From: M55B118 sp041694275
GTDB lineage: Bacteria > Bacillota_I > Bacilli_A > Izemoplasmatales > Izemoplasmataceae
NCBI GenBank assembly: GCA_041694275.1
Contig: JASMTQ010000007.1
Coordinates: forward strand, 1 to 7,761
Direction: 5' to 3'
DNA length: 7,761 bases
Position numbers and translations under genes: made by a program. Positions 4,652-7,761 of this stretch are shown here, piece by piece. The notes beneath the pieces were generated by a model, which was not told the DNA's origin, did no database searches, and saw only the letters and a program-made list of their open reading frames with translations. Numbering within the stretch: the first letter of the stretch is position 1; each line of letters begins with the position of its first letter.

Positions 4652-7360
4652 TTATTCCTGGTATGGTTTTCCAATCTGCATCCTGATGAATGCGATGAGT
4701 TGAAGAAGTACGATTGGAGCGGCACCAAAGAGTGCAACATAGCCCCAAAGTGTGAAGCCGAGCGCTTCGACATTCAGCACGTTTTGCATGAATGGCGTGT
4801 AGATTGCAAATAGCTGAAGTGAAATGGTAATTAGGAGCGCACCCCACAGATACGGATTTTTAAACATTGATTTTTCAATGCCTAGACCGTCCTGTTTGCG
4901 TGTATTGAACACGTGAAGCATGTGAACGAGCGCGAGACTCATGAATCCGATGGTCCTTGCGACTTCAAGGCTTTCATCGGTAAAATTCAGAATATAGCCA
5001 TACGCCAGTAGTGGACCAAGTGAGAGAACCAGGGCCTGAACGACGATGCGGTATTTGTAGTTGTTCGTGATGATCGGTTTTCCCGGTTCTCTTGGCGGAT
5101 CGACCATGGTGCGTTCTTCCGGGGTCTCAAAAGCGAGTGAGAAAGCTGGGAATACGCCGGTCACGACATTGAGCCAAAGAATCTGTATCGCTACAAGCGG
5201 TACGGGGAAGCCGAGTACAATGGCCGCAAAGATGAGCAGGATTTCACTAAGGTTGCATGAAAGCAGATAGTGAATGAATTTCTGGATGTTGTCAAAAATC
5301 ACACGGCCCTGTTTGACAGCCTGGATGATGGTTTTGAAGTTGTCATCCATGAGAATCATGTCAGATGCTTCCTTGGCTACCGCCGTCCCTCTGTTGCCCA
5401 TGGATACGCCGATAGATGAGCGTTTCAACGCCGGAGCGTCGTTGACGCCATCTCCTGTCATGGCAGTGATTTCGTTGGAATCATTGAGTGCCTTTACAAT
5501 CATGAGCTTGTGTTCGGGTGTGACGCGTGAATAGACGTTGTGAGTCTTCAGTACTTCAGTGAGTTCTTCTTCGCTGTAGTTTTCGATATCACTGCCCATG
5601 ATGACTTTCTGGTCGGTATCGATGATGCCGACTTTCTTGGCGATGGCCAGAGCGGTTTCAGGCTGGTCTCCGGTAATCATGAGGGTTCGGATGCCCGCAC
5701 TTCTTGCGTCCGCGATAGACGCCTTGATGTCTTCTCTGGGCGGATCGAGAACACCTGCGAAACCAAGGAATACGATGCCCTCTTCCAGTTCGTCTTCAAG
5801 GGAATCCTTGTCCTTGGAGACTTTCTTGCTTGCAAGCGCAAGCATGCGGAGGCCTTCTTTTGCGTGTTTTTCGTTGTCCTTGAGAAGTCTTTTTCTATCT
5901 TTATCCGTGAGAGCGACATGTTCGCCGTCCTTGACGATGGTTTGACACATGTCGAGCATGACTTTTGGCGCACCTTTTAAAGCGATGAGGTTTTCATCTT
6001 CTTGTTTTCTGTCGATAAGTACAGCCATGTATAGTCTCTCAGAATCAAACGGAATTTCATGAATACGTTCAGTGGTGTCATCCAATGCGTCTTTCATGCC
6101 GGCTTTGACCGTGGCACTTACGAGGGCGCCTTCAGTCGGATCTCCGATAAGGTGCCAGCCTTTCTCGTCGTCGTGTGAAAGCACTGCGTTTGATGCGAGA
6201 TAGGCCACTTCCAGAAATTCGTAGAGGCCTTCGTCTTTTGAAGCATCGAGTGTTTCACCGTCTTCAGTGAATTCACCTTTTGGTTCATAGCCAGTACCGC
6301 TCACCTTGATGATGCGGTTTCCGATTTCTATGGTATCGAGCGTCATCTGGTTTTCCGTAAGCGTCCCTGTCTTGTCGGTGGCGACCACGGTTGTGGAGCC
6401 AAGCGTTTCAACAGCTGGGAGGCTTTTTAGGAAGGCGTTCTTTTTCGCCATCTTGCGCATGCCGATGGCGAGTGTAATGGTTGCGACCGCCGGGAGGCCT
6501 TCAGGTACGGCCGCTACGGCGAGTGCGGTTGCGGTCTTGAGCATTTCTATGGCGTCACGTCCTGAGATAATCCCAACAATCGCGACGATGAATGTAATTG
6601 CGAAAGTGATCCATATTAAAAACTTACCCGTAGATGCGAGCTGTTTTTCAAGAGGTGTGGTTTCATCGGCGGTTTCCTGAAGAAGATAGGAGATATGACC
6701 CATTTCCGTGTTTTCTCCGGTCCCAGTAACAATAAACGCGCCGTTCCCCCTGGTGATGGTGGTTCCCATGTGCATCATGTTCTTGCGATCAGCAAGGGCG
6801 ACGTTGTCACCTTCGATGATGTCCTTGTTTTTCTTGACGGGTTCGCTTTCGCCTGTAAGGATGGATTCATCGGCGTTCAGGTTATCCGCGTCAAAGAGTC
6901 TCCCATCCGCAGTGACTCTGTCGCCCTCTTCAATGACGACGATGTCACCGGGGACTATATTGGCCGCTTCTATTTCCATGAGTTCACCATCACGCATGAC
7001 TTTTGCGGACGGTGTAATCATATTTTGCAGGGCTTCGACGGATTTTTCAGCTTTGTATTCCGTAATGAAGCCGAAAATCGTGGTGATGAATATGACGACG
7101 ATGACCGCGATGCCTTCTACGACATCACCGATGGCGAATGAAAGAATGGACGCCGCGAGCAATAAAAGGATAATGATATCCTTGAACTGTCTGATGAACA
7201 CCTTGATGGGGGAGATGGTGCTTTCTCTTTCAATGGTGTTCGTGCCGTACTCTTCCAGGCGTTTTTTCGCCTCGCCAGAGGTAAGTCCTTTTTCAAGGTT
7301 TGTTTTGAAATCCTTTTCGAGTTTTTCTGAATTTACTCTGTAGGGACGCGAGTCATTCAT
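4652..7360 (-). CDS. P2-type cation-translocating ATPase, ion uncertain
   Basis: This 902-residue membrane pump uses ATP through a phospho-aspartate to move a cation. It has an N-terminal cation-ATPase domain (about 5-70), actuator motif TGES (169-172), PEGLP in TM4 (286-290), phosphorylation motif DKTGTLT (329-335, D329), nucleotide motif KGAP (462-465), DPPR (539-542), MITGD (561-565) and GDGVNDAP (636-643). Ten membrane segments fit at about 60-77, 80-101, 246-265, 274-300, 693-716, 722-743, 768-790, 801-818, 836-854 and 868-893. The ion-site residues E287, N703, E706, N731 and T734 match SERCA E309, N768, E771, N796 and T799. However, the D800 position is G735 and the E908 position is H813, so calling it a Ca2+ pump is unsafe; Na+ or another cation is possible. 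The start has AAAGGAG nine bases upstream (7370-7376). No clear promoter is seen in the 76 bases before it, so it may be co-transcribed with the gene to its right. Confidence 0.93.
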   Translation of the reverse strand: MNDSRPYRVNSEKLEKDFKTNLEKGLTSGEAKKRLEEYGTNTIERESTISPIKVFIRQFKDIIILLLLAASILSFAIGDVVEGIAVIVVIFITTIFGFITEYKAEKSVEALQNMITPSAKVMRDGELMEIEAANIVPGDIVVIEEGDRVTADGRLFDADNLNADESILTGESEPVKKNKDIIEGDNVALADRKNMMHMGTTITRGNGAFIVTGTGENTEMGHISYLLQETADETTPLEKQLASTGKFLIWITFAITFIVAIVGIISGRDAIEMLKTATALAVAAVPEGLPAVATITLAIGMRKMAKKNAFLKSLPAVETLGSTTVVATDKTGTLTENQMTLDTIEIGNRIIKVSGTGYEPKGEFTEDGETLDASKDEGLYEFLEVAYLASNAVLSHDDEKGWHLIGDPTEGALVSATVKAGMKDALDDTTERIHEIPFDSERLYMAVLIDRKQEDENLIALKGAPKVMLDMCQTIVKDGEHVALTDKDRKRLLKDNEKHAKEGLRMLALASKKVSKDKDSLEDELEEGIVFLGFAGVLDPPREDIKASIADARSAGIRTLMITGDQPETALAIAKKVGIIDTDQKVIMGSDIENYSEEELTEVLKTHNVYSRVTPEHKLMIVKALNDSNEITAMTGDGVNDAPALKRSSIGVSMGNRGTAVAKEASDMILMDDNFKTIIQAVKQGRVIFDNIQKFIHYLLSCNLSEILLIFAAIVLGFPVPLVAIQILWLNVVTGVFPAFSLAFETPEERTMVDPPREPGKPIITNNYKYRIVVQALVLSLGPLLAYGYILNFTDESLEVARTIGFMSLALVHMLHVFNTRKQDGLGIEKSMFKNPYLWGALLITISLQLFAIYTPFMQNVLNVEALGFTLWGYVALFGAAPIVLLQLIAFIRMQIGKPYQE

Positions 7361-7436
7361 GATGATTTGCTCCTTTACTGTGAATATTTTAAATCCACAC
7401 TAACATTTAAACGGAGTTCTTTTAAGTGATGTGTCT

Positions 7437-7761
7437 TTATTCCTGAAACGATTTGTCACTGTCTTCCATCGGTGTTTGTTTTTTGGAAAAGGGCAGCGGT
7501 ATGAGCGCATGGGTTATTTCAACGTAGTGCTCGTAGTCAGGTTTCCTTTCAAGCTGCCTTTTCTCCATCAGCGGAATGCTTATGGTACTAAATAGCGTGA
7601 TCATGAGTAGAGGCCCTATGACGCTGATATAAAATTCAGGGAGCGCGCCAAGCATCATGACAAACACCCCACTCCACATGAGAATTTCACCGAAGTAGTT
7701 TGGATGCCTTGAATATTTCCAAAGGCCGTTTTTGCATACGCTCATTTTTCTTTCTTCTCTT
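7437..7761 (-). CDS. DUF1295 / isoprenylcysteine methyltransferase-like membrane protein, partial at the window edge
   Basis: Only the last roughly 108 residues are present. The frame stays open through the right edge, with RxERK before the first visible methionine, so the ATG at 7745 is probably internal. The conserved block GLWKYSRHPNYFGE is the hallmark of the DUF1295/steroid-reductase-C and ICMT-like superfamily. Two hydrophobic segments follow (about ILMWSGVFVMMLGALP and ISVIGPLLMITLFSTI), then the typical ending PLMEKRQLERKPDYEHYV and a proline-containing motif (LIPLPF). Members are multi-pass membrane enzymes that reduce or methylate lipid-like substrates; the substrate here cannot be told. 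The tail is hydrophilic and acidic. The stop lies 76 bases from the ATPase start on the same strand with no hairpin between, so a shared transcript is plausible. Confidence 0.85.
   Translation of the reverse strand, partial: REERKMSVCKNGLWKYSRHPNYFGEILMWSGVFVMMLGALPEFYISVIGPLLMITLFSTISIPLMEKRQLERKPDYEHYVEITHALIPLPFSKKQTPMEDSDKSFQE

Noticed and set aside
6708..7343. 211-codon plus-strand open frame opposite the 5' part of the ATPase gene
   Set aside because: The opposite strand encodes intact P-type ATPase actuator and TM regions. The plus frame gives a methionine/serine-rich product with no recognisable domain and no convincing ribosome site.

Overview
The window looks like chromosomal DNA of a low-to-mid GC Gram-positive bacterium (Bacillota, probably Bacillales). 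The lipoprotein signals, the strong AGGAGG-type ribosome binding sites, the sigma-A style promoters and the OpuA-type betaine transporter with two CBS domains all point there. The very acidic exported binding proteins and the doubled osmoprotectant machinery suggest a halotolerant or moderately halophilic organism; a Salinicoccus-like coccus would fit, but that is only a guess. All complete genes lie on the minus strand, so the window reads right to left.

From the right edge: the 3' part of a DUF1295/isoprenylcysteine methyltransferase-like membrane protein (7437 to the edge), then a complete 902-residue P2-type cation ATPase (4652-7360) with a terminator hairpin at 4595-4634. A 320-base intergenic region (4332-4651) holds that terminator, a tandem direct repeat, a promoter and a leader with a terminator-like hairpin. 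These serve the glycine betaine operon opuAA-opuAB-opuAC (4331 down to 1313), which ends in a strong terminator at 1271-1293. A second promoter (1184-1213), whose -35 box lies inside an imperfect inverted repeat, drives an unlinked second betaine-type binding lipoprotein (235-1110). Two hairpins follow it, and the left edge may hold the tail of a convergent plus-strand gene.

The central observation is that the two binding proteins, encoded side by side, are circular permutants of one another. The operon-encoded OpuAC has its lobes in the order B-A, as I remember for Bacillus subtilis OpuAC and Listeria GbuC. The second protein has the order A-B, as in the binding domain of lactococcal OpuA. 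Both keep the three tryptophans and the histidine of the betaine cage. OpuAA (ATPase) and OpuAB (permease) form the uptake pore; OpuAC, and perhaps the second protein, deliver betaines to it. The CBS pair and acidic tail of OpuAA are the expected cytoplasmic sensor. The ATPase has a canonical P2 core but lacks an ion-site aspartate that Ca2+ pumps normally have, so its ion is uncertain.
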